A stretch of DNA of 29,036 nucleotides from Holophagales bacterium (GCA_016719485.1 JADJZB010000014.1:1-29036), one strand, 5' to 3'. Positions 14,890 to 23,358 are shown, counted from the first letter of the stretch. Notes: generated from the sequence alone by a model not told the origin. Translations and numbers: made by a program.

Positions 14890-17800
14890 CTACAGCCGAC
14901 CCGCTGCGCGGCGCAGGACGAGTTTCGGCTCGGGTAGCGGGTACGACGGGATTCCGAGCGTGGCTCCGAGGAGCGGAGTTTCGGCCCCTTCGTGCGAGAA
15001 ACCGTTCAAGTGCTTATGGGGAGCGGAGTCCGACTCGTCTTCCTCACCCCGACCGGCCCCCGACCACCCCCCGACCAAGGGCCGACCGGGGGCCGACCGC
15101 TCGGCCGAAAACCCCGACCGCTCTCCGTCGTACTCGTCCAGGCCCGTGACGTCGAGGAGGCCGGGGAGGAAGCGCGAGCCGTCCTTCCCCTCTCCCCGGT
15201 AGAGCAGTTCGTAGACGAAGCTCTGGCCCCGGCCTCCGCGGTGCAGGAGCAGGTACTCGAGCTCGACGAGCCGCGCCATGTGGACCTTCAGCTGGGTGTC
15301 ACCCCAGCCGGTCGCCGCCCTCACGTCTCGCCGGCTGAAGCGCAGGTCCTCCCGCGCGACGCCGTGCTTCTCGCAGAGGGACGTGACCAGGTCGTCGAGG
15401 TGGACGAGAAGCCGCCGCGTCTGCGGCGGCAGCTCGTCGAGGCTCCGGCCGAGGACCTCGGAGGCGAGACGGTTGGCGAGGCCGACGTCGGCGAGCGTCG
15501 CTTCGACGTACTCGACGATCTCTCCGTCGACCGTCAGCGTCTTCACCTCCCGCTGGTACTGGAAGAGAAGGGCGATGGCTTCGATGAGCTTGAGGTACTT
15601 GACGTGGTCGCGCCGCATCCGCGTCTTCTCGTCGAGGAAGGTGAGGCGCGAGGCGTAAGGGTTGTGGACGAGGAGCGGGCGCAGGAGCCGCTGGGCGTTG
15701 CGGTGGACCTTCAGCGCCTTCGGCTTACGGCGCAATGCCAGGATGCCGTCGAGCGTCGAGGCCCTCCGCTGCAGCTCGTGGATGCGCCTCGTCTGCTCCC
15801 GGCTCTCGTCGACCGTCAGGACGAGGCAGCGGTTGAGGAGCTCCTCGTCGATCTCGATGGCCGTCGTCGTCAGGAAGATCATCACCGGCCCTTCGACCCG
15901 GTACTCCTGCGTGACGAGGCGCCCCGTCTGCGGGTCCTTGCCGGTGGAGGCGATCGACAGCTCGCCCTCGGACTGGAGGAGCTTCAAGGCGTAGCCCGCC
16001 TTCTCGGCCCCTTCCTCCTCGGCGATGGCCAGGATCTTGTGACGGAGGCTCTTGCCCTCTCCGAAGTAGAAGAGCGACTGGCCCGTAAGGGCCGAGTACT
16101 TCTCGCGCTCCTCTTCCGGGACGAAGCCGAGGACGGCTTCCATGAGGGCCGACTTCCCCGCCGCCGAGCTGGACTGGACGATGACGGCGAGCGGCTTGTC
16201 GAGCTTTCTCGAGACGGCCGCGAGGTACGCCGTGAGCTTGTTGGTGTCCTCGCCGACGAGGCCGCCGGTCTCGAAGTCTTCGAGGATGCGGCCGAGGAGG
16301 TTCGGGTCGCGGAGAAAGGCGAGGGCCTCGGCCGTCTCCTCCTCGGATAGAAGGACGGCCTTCTCCTTCGGCTCGAGCGTCTTGCGGATGCTCTCCTGCT
16401 GGAAGTCCTCGGCCTTCCGCAGGAGCTGGCCGAGGTCGCGCTTGATCGTCTCTTCGATCAGGCCCAGCTCGTGCGAGGCCTGCTTCTCGAAGGCGGCGCG
16501 CTGGCGGGCGAGTAGAGGTCAAGGGTGTCGACGAAGAAGCCGGAGAGCGGTGACGGGGGCGCGAAGAGGGCCTCGGCCTCGGGGCCTTCGCGGGTGACGA
16601 GGACGTTGAGCTTCAGGACGCCCCAGGCGAGGTTCTTCTTCAGGCCGCGGAGGCGGTAGCGGCGATCGCCGAGAGGGACGACGACTTCGTCGAGGTTCGG
16701 GGTCGTCTGCGAGGCATCGCCCTGGAGCTTCTTTTCTTTAGCTGCTAAAGGGGCCGGCTGCTCGGACGTGCATACGGCGGGGACGGGCGAGGCGGGCGAG
16801 AGGGCGACGCGGAGACGGGAGCCGGCCGGAGGCGGCGAGCCGCCGCGGCGGCGGCGCAGCCGGCGCTTGCCGCGCTCGCGGCTTTGCCCGTTCCCCATCC
16901 ACACGGCCGTTCTCAGGAGCAGCCCGAGGGCCTTCCCCGCCGGCTGGACCTTGAGGGCGTACTCGTTAGCGTCCATTCCCTTCGGAAACTGGACGCGCGA
17001 GCAGCCGATGCCTTCCGCGGTGAGCTTCTTCGCGAGGCTCTCCGCGGCCTTGTCGCCGGCCTCATCGCGGTCGTAAGCGATGAGGACGTGCTCGGTGCCG
17101 TACGCCTTGAAGGCCGCGAGGTGGTCGTGTGTGAAGCCCTCGACACCGTAGGCGGCCGTGACGTTACGGAAGCCGGCGCACCAGAAGGTGAGGGCGTCGA
17201 GGAGGGCCTCGCAGAGGATGACCTCCTTCGAGGAGACGAGTGCTCCGACGTTGAAGACGCCGCGGTGAGGCCCCGGGAGGTAGAGGTGTAGCGGCGTGCC
17301 GGCGCGCAGCTGGTGCGCCGGGGTGATCTTCCGGCCGTAGGCGCCGAGGACCTCGCCCCCTTCGCCGAGGATCGGGACGACGAGCGAGCCGTTGAGGTGC
17401 TCGTGGCCGCTGTCGCGGAGGACGCCCAGCTTCTGGAGCCGGGTCCGGATCTCCTGGCCGGCCCTCCTGTTCATAGCGGGGAGGCGGTAGCCGAGGGTCC
17501 GGTTGGCGTAGCCAAGCTGGAAACGGTCGACGAGCTCGGGATGCACGAGGCCCCGGTTCTCGAGATAGGCGAGGGCGTCAGGGCTCTCCTTGAGCGTCTG
17601 GTGGTAGTAGCCGATGACCTGGCCGAGAAGCTCGCGGTCGTCGGCATCGAGGTCGACGGGAGGCGCCAGCTTCGGGACGGTGGAGCGCTGCGGGGTGTCG
17701 AGCGACGCCATCGTCGGGAAGTGGTCGGCCCTCAGGATCTCGACGGCGTGCCGGAAGCTCACCCCTTCGGCCTTCATCACCCAGTCGATCGGCGAGCCGC

Positions 17801-18002
17801 CAGTCTGGCAGGCCCCGAGGCAGTGCCAGAGGTTCTTGGCCGGCGTGACGACGAGGGAGGGCTCGCGGTCGTCGTGGAAGGGGCAGCGACCGATGAGGTC
17901 GGCGCCGTGCCTCTTCAGTTCGACACCCCGGGCTTCCGCGAGACGCTCGAGCGGGACCTCTTCACGGATGCGCCGGAGCAGCTCGTCGGGGATTCGCGCC
18001 AT
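14890..18002 (-). CDS. CHC2-TOPRIM primase / ATPase protein, unit 1 (one frameshift)
   Basis: This gene is homologous to the intact 1049-aa protein of unit 2. From ATG 18002 (ribosome-binding site GGAGGTGA) it encodes the CHC2 zinc finger (CPFH then HCLGAC), a TOPRIM domain (CEALLDALTFW, LIAYDRDEAGD) and a long linker. The second half has Walker A SSSAAGKSALM (about residue 611-621), ILAIAEEEGAEK as Walker B, and a C-terminal winged helix (FSRRDVRAATGWGDTQLK). A C is missing near 16509 relative to unit 2, breaking the frame; the downstream half continues cleanly to 14890. The linker (about 16760-16900) differs strongly from unit 2. A palindrome CTTTAGC-T-GCTAAAG lies at 16736-16750 within the coding sequence. 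It is expected to prime and unwind DNA for replication of the element. Whether the frameshift is real cannot be told from one sequence. Confidence 0.85.
15050..15119. repeat. 11-bp-phased CGACC repeats in primase 3' end, unit 1
   Basis: CGACC occurs at 15050, 15061, 15072, 15083 and 15094, exactly 11 bp apart, and again at 15115 (21 bp later). Because 11 is not a multiple of three, codon repetition cannot produce this period. The spacing is kept in unit 2. The opposite strand carries G-runs in this stretch. Iteron-like replication or partition sites are the leading idea. Confidence 0.6.
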
Positions 18003-18072
18003 CGGTCACCTCCGCCGCGTCGAAACGCCGTTTTCGCGAGGGGCTGTCAAGAGGGAAAAGCAGGCTCGCGAA

Positions 18073-18113
18073 GCATACTTTACGCGTATACGCACGGTAA
18101 GCGTATAGTATGC
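18073..18113. promoter_or_regulatory. Divergent promoter/operator between primase and XRE genes, unit 1
   Basis: The arms GCATACT (18073-18079) and AGTATGC (18107-18113) form an inverted repeat around a perfect GCGTATACGC palindrome (18084-18093). A -10-like TATAGT (18104-18109) points rightward. The 107-bp intergenic region is A+T-richer than its surroundings and identical in unit 2. It probably binds the XRE regulator encoded just downstream and controls both directions. The palindrome overlaps the ATG at 18110, so translation may instead start at 18122 or 18170. Confidence 0.65.
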
Positions 18114-18536
18114 CTCTGTCAATGGACATCCACAGGCTCATCCGAGACCCGACCCTAGACTCGCTGCTGATGGCCGCGTTCTCTCAGACTCTCAAGCGGC
18201 TCCGGCAGGAGAGGCGCCTCTCGCAGCAGGAGCTGGCCGACCTGATCGGGGTCCACGTCCGCCAGGTCTCCAAGTACGAGATGGGGACCTCCCTGCCCAC
18301 ACTCGAGCGCATCCGCCGCATGGCCGAGGTGCTCCAGGTTTCCGCCGACGAGCTGGTCTTCGGCGTGACGAAGCGCAAGGCAGGAGCCCCCCGCGATCCG
18401 CTATCCCGTCCTGGCCGAGCGGCTCCGGAAGCTCGATGCCGTGGTGACGCGTGACGACCTGAAGTCGATCGTCGATTTCCTCGACGCCTTCATCGCCAAG
18501 AAGCAGATCGACCAGATCGCCAACGGCAGAGGCTGA
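18110..18536 (+). CDS. XRE-family regulator, unit 1 (frameshift near 18385)
   Basis: The helix-turn-helix domain reads LKRLRQERRLSQQELADLIG, then VHVRQVSKYEMGTSLPTLER and MAEVLQVSADELVFGVTKRK. This is a classical XRE domain followed in unit 2 by a C-terminal helix pair (RLRKLDAVVTRDDLKSIVDF, then LDAFIAKKQIDQIANGRG). Here the frame changes near 18385, where unit 2 has three additional bases' worth of sequence around GAGAG; corrected, the protein ends at the TGA at 18534-18536. That TGA overlaps the ATG of the nuclease gene (TGATG), so regulator and nuclease are coupled. Candidate starts are ATG 18110, 18122 and 18170; the last begins MAAFSQTLKR directly at the domain. It likely represses its own promoter and, divergently, the replication/integration operon. 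Confidence 0.75.
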
Positions 18537-19444
18537 TGAGCGTCCCCGGCTTTCAGGACCTGATGCTCCCGATCCTGCAGCTGGCTGCCGACGGCAAGGA
18601 GCACACGCTGGCCGAGGCCCGCCCACTGCTGGCCGCACGGCTGGGGCTCTCCGAGGAGGACACCGCCCAGCTGCTGCCGAGCGGCCGGCAGACGGTGTTC
18701 GCGAATCGGACCGCCTGGGCCAAGGTCTACCTGCAGCGGGCTGGGCTCTTCTCCTCTTCCCGGCGCGGACACTTCCAGATCACGCCCCGCGGCCTGGCCC
18801 TCCTTGCCGAGAAGCTCCCCCGGGTCGACATCCGGGTGCTCGACCGGTTTCCCGAGTTCGTGGAGTTCCGGACGAAGAAGGACTCCGAGGACTCGAGTAC
18901 CGGAGAAGAGCACTCGGAGAGTTCCGCAACGCCCGAGGAGACGCTGGAGTCGGCCAGTCTGCGCATCCGAAAGGCCCTGGCCACCGAGGTTCTCGATCGG
19001 GTGAAGAGGAGCTCGCCCACGTTCTTCGAGGAGCTGGTGGTGGCTCTGCTTCTGAAGATGGGCTACGGCGGCTCGCGCCAGGACGCCGGCAAGGCCCTCG
19101 GCCGCTCCGGCGACGAAGGGCTCGACGGGGTGATCCACGAGGACCGGCTCGGTCTGGACGTGATCTACCTGCAGGCCAAGCGCTGGGAGGGGACGGTCGG
19201 GCGGCCCGAGATCCAGAAGTTCGTGGGAGCGCTGCACGGCCGAAGGGCCCGCAAGGGCGTCTTCCTCACGACGAGCGCCTTCTCCGACGAGGCCCGCCAG
19301 TACGCCGCCGGGATCGACTCGAAGGTCGCGCTGATCGACGGTGCCCAGCTGGCCGAGCTGATGATCGACTTCGATCTCGGCGTCTCCCCAGCCACGACCT
19401 ACATCGTCAAGCGCATCGATTCCGACTTCTTCGGCGAGGAGTAA
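18536..19444 (+). CDS. mrr: Mrr-type restriction endonuclease, unit 1
   Basis: This intact 302-aa protein is almost the length of E. coli Mrr (304 aa). An N-terminal winged-helix domain (about residues 8-95, FQDLMLPILQLAADGKEHTL to FQITPRGLALLAEK) is followed by an acidic, Ser/Glu-rich linker (about 112-140). The PD-(D/E)xK-type Mrr catalytic domain has FFEELVVALLLKMGYGG with E165, GDEGLDGVI with D197, and YLQAKRW with Q213/K215. VFLTTSAFSDEARQYA and the terminal strand follow. Enzymes of this family cleave modified (methylated) DNA and can be triggered by foreign methyltransferases. The start overlaps the regulator stop (TGATG). Its position as cargo opposite the replication operon suggests defence against competing phages or elements. 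The unit 2 copy is damaged. Confidence 0.9.
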   Translation: MSVPGFQDLMLPILQLAADGKEHTLAEARPLLAARLGLSEEDTAQLLPSGRQTVFANRTAWAKVYLQRAGLFSSSRRGHFQITPRGLALLAEKLPRVDIRVLDRFPEFVEFRTKKDSEDSSTGEEHSESSATPEETLESASLRIRKALATEVLDRVKRSSPTFFEELVVALLLKMGYGGSRQDAGKALGRSGDEGLDGVIHEDRLGLDVIYLQAKRWEGTVGRPEIQKFVGALHGRRARKGVFLTTSAFSDEARQYAAGIDSKVALIDGAQLAELMIDFDLGVSPATTYIVKRIDSDFFGEE

Positions 19445-19472
19445 GCCCCCGCCCGAGGAGGGGTCCGGATCC

Positions 19473-19790
19473 CCGCCCCCGGCGGCTCCGGCGGAAGGGG
19501 CGATCGAGCCGCCGCTCTTCACGGCGCGCGCCGGGCGGGGCCCCAATTTCCCCTGCCCGTCACGCGCCGTGAATCCCTTCCGCACCGCGTCCCTCCGGCC
19601 GAGGGCGGCCTGCACGCCGCGTCGCACAAGGGCCGCTGGGGCCGAATACGCATTCGGCCCCACGGGGCAGTCTCAAGCTCGCGGCCGCTGGCCGCGAGGG
19701 GCGCCCCTCCCGCCTCCGGGGCCGGCCGCAAGGCCGGCCCTGCGGCCCAACGAAGTTGGGGCCGTCACCGCCGGGGTCGCAAGGTGCGCG
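19473..19790 (-). repeat. Left inverted arm of folded locus 2
   Basis: Inverted relative to 20675-21011. A 45-bp stretch (19524-19568) is the perfect reverse complement of 20880-20924. Hairpins: 19597-19610 (GGCCG/CGGCC, loop AGGG), 19637-19662 (11-bp stem, ACGC loop), 19678-19698 (9-bp stem, GCT loop), 19719-19740 (9-bp stem, GCAA loop) and 19743-19764 (9 bp plus a bulged G, GAA loop). Confidence 0.65.
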
Positions 19791-20674
19791 CGGCCTACGG
19801 AAGCTCAGCTTCCGCTTCACGGTCGCGCGGGCAGCTAAAGGCCCGTCACGAGGGCCGCGTCGAGGGGCAGCCCTCGCGCCGGGCACACCTTCAGCGGTGG
19901 CGCCTCACGGCGCGGCGCTCAATGCCCTGGCAGTGCGGCTGCTCGAATCCGCAGCCTCCCGCCAGGGCGGACGACGACGGCGACGACGGCGAAGACGCCG
20001 AGAAGGGGACCGACGAGGGAAGCGGCTAAAGGAAGAAGGCAGCTCGAGCTTCGGCGTCGTCCCGCGGCGACTCGTCGACGCGGAGACCGAATGGGCTCCG
20101 CGATATCAGGGACGCCGCGCTCCGGCCCGGAGCCGGTCAAGGACGCGCGAAGCGCGAGGCTCCCAGAGCCGATTCCTTGACCGCCGAGGACCGGGGGCGC
20201 AGCCGGGACGTCGGCGGCGCAGGAGCGGTGCCGTTCGTGATGTCGCCGAGAAAGTGGCAGAAATCGTTAGCCTGCACGGCCTCCGTGGCAGACGTTCTTT
20301 GCCTGCGAGCCCTCTGGTGCAGAAGAAGTTCGGCGAGAAGGGCTGCGAGGCTTCTTTCCTTAGCCGCTCCCGGCGGCTCCCGGTCGCGCTGGCGCGAGGG
20401 CGCTCGGGGCGCAGTGCTCGAGCACCGCAGCGAAGCGAGGAGCGCAGAGGTCCGCGCCCCGGTCTTCGCGCCCGTAGTGACAGCGCTTCAGCGCCGCGTC
20501 GGCGTAGCCGACGCCTCCGCTGCTCGATGGCCTGGCGCGGCGCTCGCTCGCGCCGCCGCCGGGCCGAGGAGCGCAGCTCGCGAGCACCGCAGGCGCGTGC
20601 GGCGGCGCGTTCGCGAGCGCCGTGTCCAGGCCCTTCAGCGCCCGCGCGATCGAGCGCGCGCCGCTCGCCCCCGG
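19791..20674. other. Central part of folded locus 2, non-coding
   Basis: 19791-20000 differs from unit 1; 20007-20640 is closely similar to 10400-11040. The three-way-junction motif recurs at 20136-20181 with the same 46-nt size. Its second hairpin loop is CCA in place of GTA, while the stems are unchanged and the closing stem gains a pair. Motif copies GCAGCTAAAG (19831-19840), GCGGCTAAAG (20022-20031) and the inverse CCTTAGCCGC (20358-20367) are present. No conserved reading frame is seen. Confidence 0.5.
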
Positions 20675-21011
20675 CGGTTTGACATAGCGTTCAGACGTTA
20701 TGTCAAAGGTCCGGCCGAAGGCCGGACCCGGAGGCGGGAGGGGCGCCCCCGCGCAGCGAAGCGCAGCGGGACTTCAGCCGCTCCGGGGCCGATAACCGCG
20801 GTTATCGGCAAGCGCCCCTGACGCCGCGCGGAGCGGAGGCGACACTTCGCCGCAGCTACGCGCCGCGGCAGGGATGCGAGGCGCGTGACGGGCAGGGGAA
20901 ATTGGGGCCCCGCCCGGCGCGCGCTTCGCAGAGCGTCCGGCTCCTCCGCCCCTCCCGCCGGAGCCGCCCGGGGGCGCCCCCCGTTCCACGGCGCCCGCTG
21001 GCGCCGTGCGG
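20675..21011 (+). repeat. Right inverted arm of folded locus 2
   Basis: Hairpins: 20678-20707 (13-bp stem including one G-T pair, TCAG loop, arms beginning TTTGACATA), 20708-20728 (9-bp stem, GAA loop), 20788-20809 (9-bp stem around CGCG), then the 45-bp block shared in inverse with the left arm, and the terminal hairpin 20987-21008 (9-bp stem, CGCT loop). The first hairpin is A+T-rich in this otherwise very G+C-rich locus. Confidence 0.65.
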
Positions 21012-21057
21012 TGCCCCGCTCCGGTCCGGTCCCTCGGGCCTCGGCGTCCTCTGGGCT

Positions 21058-21348
21058 CTACGCCGACCCGATCTCGTCCAGTAGACGGGCCGCTTCGTTA
21101 CGCTCGAAGTCCAGCACGTCGTCCGTCACTGGCAGAGCGAGCATCGCCGAAAGGTGGCCTTGGGCCTCCTCATTCCGACCCTGCTGGACGAGTAAGTCAC
21201 CTAGGCAGCACAGGGCGCGGCCCTCCGTTGTCGCGTCACCAGAATCGCGAGCCTTCTCGAGCGCGCTACGAAGCACCTCCTCTCCGCGGACCAAGTCACC
21301 TCGGTCTAGGAGGAGCAGGGCCTTCTGAAACAGAGCATCTGCGGTCAT
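21058..21348 (-). CDS. TPR-like protein, candidate immunity protein of toxin tip 2
   Basis: A 96-aa helical protein from ATG 21348. It starts MTADALFQKALLLLDRGDLV and continues RGEEVLRSALEKARDSGDAT. Next comes EGRALCCLGDLLVQQGRNEE, and it ends NEAARLLDEIGSA. Two or three tetratricopeptide-like helix pairs are visible (A-L-x-L-L-D-R-G-D; A-L-C-C-L-G-D-L-L-x-x-Q-G-R). The ATG overlaps the toxin TGA by one base (TGATG), the tight coupling typical of toxin/immunity pairs. Small alpha-helical repeat proteins are known among immunity proteins of polymorphic toxins. The pairing is inferred from position. The equivalent place in unit 1 holds a DUF6572-like protein, so immunity switches with the toxin. 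Confidence 0.6.
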   Translation of the reverse strand: MTADALFQKALLLLDRGDLVRGEEVLRSALEKARDSGDATTEGRALCCLGDLLVQQGRNEEAQGHLSAMLALPVTDDVLDFERNEAARLLDEIGSA

Positions 21349-22184
21349 CAGTTCTTCCCGTATGAGCGGGCGAAGTTGCGAGAGCTCTTCGGAAGCTCGT
21401 ACTGCTTCATGAGGACCTGAATCTGCGTTTCCACGTCCCCAAGTGTGAAGTCTGGTTTGTTCCGAAGCCATGCCGTCCAAGCATCGTTCCAGCCCTCTTG
21501 GTGGATTGCCTGGTGCTGTTCGTTCGAGAGGAGCGCGATCCGCTTGTGCACGAAGGCTTCTGAATCCTTCACCCCCAGCTCCGCAAGCCTGCGCGTGAAG
21601 CCTTCCTCACCGAGCAGTTGCTGGGGCACGAGGTGATGCTCTCTTGCGGCCGCTGGACCATATCGACCACGCCATGACCGACTAACCCGCGGTATGCCGC
21701 TTGGCGTGGTGCCCGTGACCCTCGGAGTCCGAGGAGTTCGCCCGAAGTACCCGGCCCCAAACGCCGACGGCGTCTCGACTCCCGGTTCGAGATGAACGGG
21801 CATCTTTGCTAGGAATCGATCGGCGGCGCGACCAGCGGCGGCGAGTCCTTCCTTCGCGCCGCGTGCAAGAAGCGCAGCGTTCGCAGGGTTCGTCGCCACG
21901 TAGATGTTCGCGAACTCGACGTCCGCTCGCGACATCCCGAGCTGATCGACGGCGACGTCCTCGGCCTTCGACTGGAGCCACCCCAGACCTGCCAGCGCGT
22001 TCGCGCCGTAGTTCGCGATTCGGTTCGCACCGCTCGCGACCGTGTTGAAGACGCCGAGGACGGTGGCGTCGAGCAGTACGTTGCCGCTTTCGATGTCGAC
22101 CGTACCGAACTGGTCAGCAGGAAGGCCCGTCTCGGCCCGGATCGAGGTGATGAGCCCCCACGGGTCTTCGGGGCTATCCGACAC
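21348..22184 (-). CDS. Orphan RHS-type toxin tip 2, HNH/HH-motif nuclease-like
   Basis: The first usable start is GTG 22184 (VSDSPEDPWGL), but the same frame stays open upstream through the anchor to about 22500 without an ATG, GTG or TTG. After DPWGL come a hydrophobic/alanine-rich segment (VLGVFNTVASGANRIANYGA, LARGAKEGLAAAGRAAD) and, after GTTPSGIPRVSRSWRGRYGP, the nuclease domain. Its motifs are REHHLVPQQLL (H183/H184), LLSNEQHQAIHQ (H224, H228) and GWNDAWTAWL. This 'HH...H...H...WN..W' arrangement resembles HNH-like toxin domains at the ends of polymorphic toxins. The frame is intact, unlike tip 1. There is no RHS core and no secretion signal, so it is an orphan tip stored next to its immunity gene. 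The nuclease assignment is by motif only. Confidence 0.65.
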   Translation of the reverse strand: MSDSPEDPWGLITSIRAETGLPADQFGTVDIESGNVLLDATVLGVFNTVASGANRIANYGANALAGLGWLQSKAEDVAVDQLGMSRADVEFANIYVATNPANAALLARGAKEGLAAAGRAADRFLAKMPVHLEPGVETPSAFGAGYFGRTPRTPRVTGTTPSGIPRVSRSWRGRYGPAAAREHHLVPQQLLGEEGFTRRLAELGVKDSEAFVHKRIALLSNEQHQAIHQEGWNDAWTAWLRNKPDFTLGDVETQIQVLMKQYELPKSSRNFARSYGKN

Positions 22185-22642
22185 GAGCCCGCAGCTAATC
22201 GAGCCGCAAGCCCGACGCGACCAGAGGCTTAGCGACGGCGATGCCCCGACACGGAAGGGCGGCAGTAGCTCGAAACCCCCGACGCGAGTTTCTGGATAAC
22301 TCGGCGGTGGACCTCGCAGAAGGTTGAGGTCGACGAGCGTCAGAGGACCGAGGTTGAAGTGTTCTCCGTGCTCGAGTTCGCGCTCGGCGAGGATGACGTC
22401 GCCGAGGTCGAAGCGCGCGGGCTCAGCGGCTTCGATGTCAGCGACGGCAGCCGGCGCGAGCGAAGCGAGCGCCGAGGCCGCTTCGGTTCTCGCGGCAGAG
22501 AAGGGAGGCGGGTGGGTTCGACTCCCACACGCCGGTACGCGAGGCCTCGGCGCGGAACGCCGGAAGAGCAGCTAAGGGGAAGGAGCAGCACGAGCGCCGC
22601 GAGGCCTCCTCGCCCGATCGCCTCCGCTCGCGGTCCGGCCAT
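22153..22642 (-). repeat. Shared anchor segment upstream of toxin tip (unit 2)
   Basis: Counterpart of 12594-13082. The conserved frame encodes ARFDLGDVILAERELEH, then LGPLTLVDLNLLRGPPPSYP and SDSPEDPWGL. It contains no start codon in that frame over about 300 nt, in contrast to unit 1 where only a GTG inside the hairpin exists. This supports the view that the anchor is a recombination landing sequence or fragment, not the 5' end of a gene. A lipoprotein-like leader from ATG 22642 (LAALVLLLPLSCSSG) is again out of frame. Confidence 0.5.
22507..22533. other. tRNA T-arm-like hairpin in unit 2
   Basis: Same loop (TTCGACT) and inner stem as 12947-12973, with one stem mismatch (G in place of T near the base). 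No other tRNA parts surround it. Confidence 0.45.
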
Positions 22643-22653
22643 CGGAGAGGAGT

Positions 22654-23094
22654 CTAGCGGTGCCGGGCGGAGGAGAAGCCGAGGACCTTGAGCAGCTCCG
22701 CGGTCGTGAAGACGAGGACGCCGGCGTCGTCGAAGTCGTCGTCGTTCGACCAGACCGGCAGCCCCCGCTTCAGGGCGAGGGCCAGGACCGTGGTGTCGTT
22801 GGGATCACGCTTGCCGATGAGGCTCGCGGCATCCTTCAGCCGTGTCCGGTAGCCGCTCTCGGGCACGATCTCGATCGGCAGCGCGTCGAAGACCCGGATG
22901 ATCGGCGCACGGTCCAGGCCAGCCTTGGCGGCGAGGACAGGAAGGTATTCCCGGACCTCGCCGGCCGCGACGTCGGTCGTGATGACGTGAAAGACCCGGG
23001 CCTTCTCGAAGACCTTGCGCGCGGCGTGCCCGAGAGAGGCCGAGAGCAGGACGTTAGCGTCCGCGACGACGCTTCTTAAAGTCTTCGAAACCAC
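22654..23094 (-). CDS. PIN-domain toxin (VapC-like), unit 2
   Basis: The 146-aa product from GTG 23094 is the same as the unit 1 PIN toxin except for K in place of E in LLKVLG near the C-terminus. All acidic active-site positions (D12, E46, D97/D100, D118-D120) are kept. It overlaps its antitoxin gene by 41 bp. Near-identity of this gene across units, next to a clearly diverged recombinase, suggests recent exchange between units, or selection to keep one antitoxin able to neutralise both toxins. Confidence 0.85.
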   Translation of the reverse strand: MVSKTLRSVVADANVLLSASLGHAARKVFEKARVFHVITTDVAAGEVREYLPVLAAKAGLDRAPIIRVFDALPIEIVPESGYRTRLKDAASLIGKRDPNDTTVLALALKRGLPVWSNDDDFDDAGVLVFTTAELLKVLGFSSARHR

Positions 23095-23320
23095 GCTGAG
23101 CCTCGTCCTCCGTGATTCCCTTGGCCTGCAGCTGCTCGGCGAGCTGGGCCGAGAGCGTCAGGTAGAGCTGCCGCCTCATCTCCAGAGGGACGTTCTTGGG
23201 GTCCTTCAGGGGGACGATCAGGGCGGTGGGGTGGCTGTGGCTGGTGACGAGGACGTTCTCGGCACCATTGAGGATTTCGCTGGTCTGGTTCCGGAGCTCG
23301 CGGACGGTGACGGTCTTCAT
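23054..23320 (-). CDS. Phd/YefM-type antitoxin, unit 2
   Basis: The 88-aa antitoxin from ATG 23320 has the same translated sequence as the unit 1 antitoxin: MKTVTVRELRNQTSEIL at the DNA-binding end and the ITEDEAQRGFEDFKKRRR tail. The ribosome-binding site and operator are also unchanged. With two identical antitoxin genes, either unit could be lost without releasing the PIN toxin of the other, so addiction acts on the array as a whole (inference). Confidence 0.85.
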   Translation of the reverse strand: MKTVTVRELRNQTSEILNGAENVLVTSHSHPTALIVPLKDPKNVPLEMRRQLYLTLSAQLAEQLQAKGITEDEAQRGFEDFKKRRRGR

Positions 23321-23358
23321 GGCCTTGTCTCCGCTTCCATCCTGCTCCTGTCGGTGGA

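Larger units (their letters stand above)
9803..19444. mobile_element. Tandem module, unit 1 (integrative-element-like)
   Basis: First of two head-to-tail copies of a ~9.6-kb module. Order: folded non-coding locus (9803-11362), immunity and toxin tip (11408-12970), PIN/antitoxin pair, tyrosine recombinase, primase/helicase, divergent XRE and Mrr nuclease. Matching positions in unit 2 lie about 9.56-9.62 kb further right (e.g. PIN gene 13094 versus 22654, regulator start 18110 versus 27728). A recombinase plus a large primase/helicase is the minimal replication and integration set of satellite-like elements. The left boundary is where similarity with unit 2 begins (within about 20 bp of 9803). 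No target-site duplication was identified. Confidence 0.7.
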
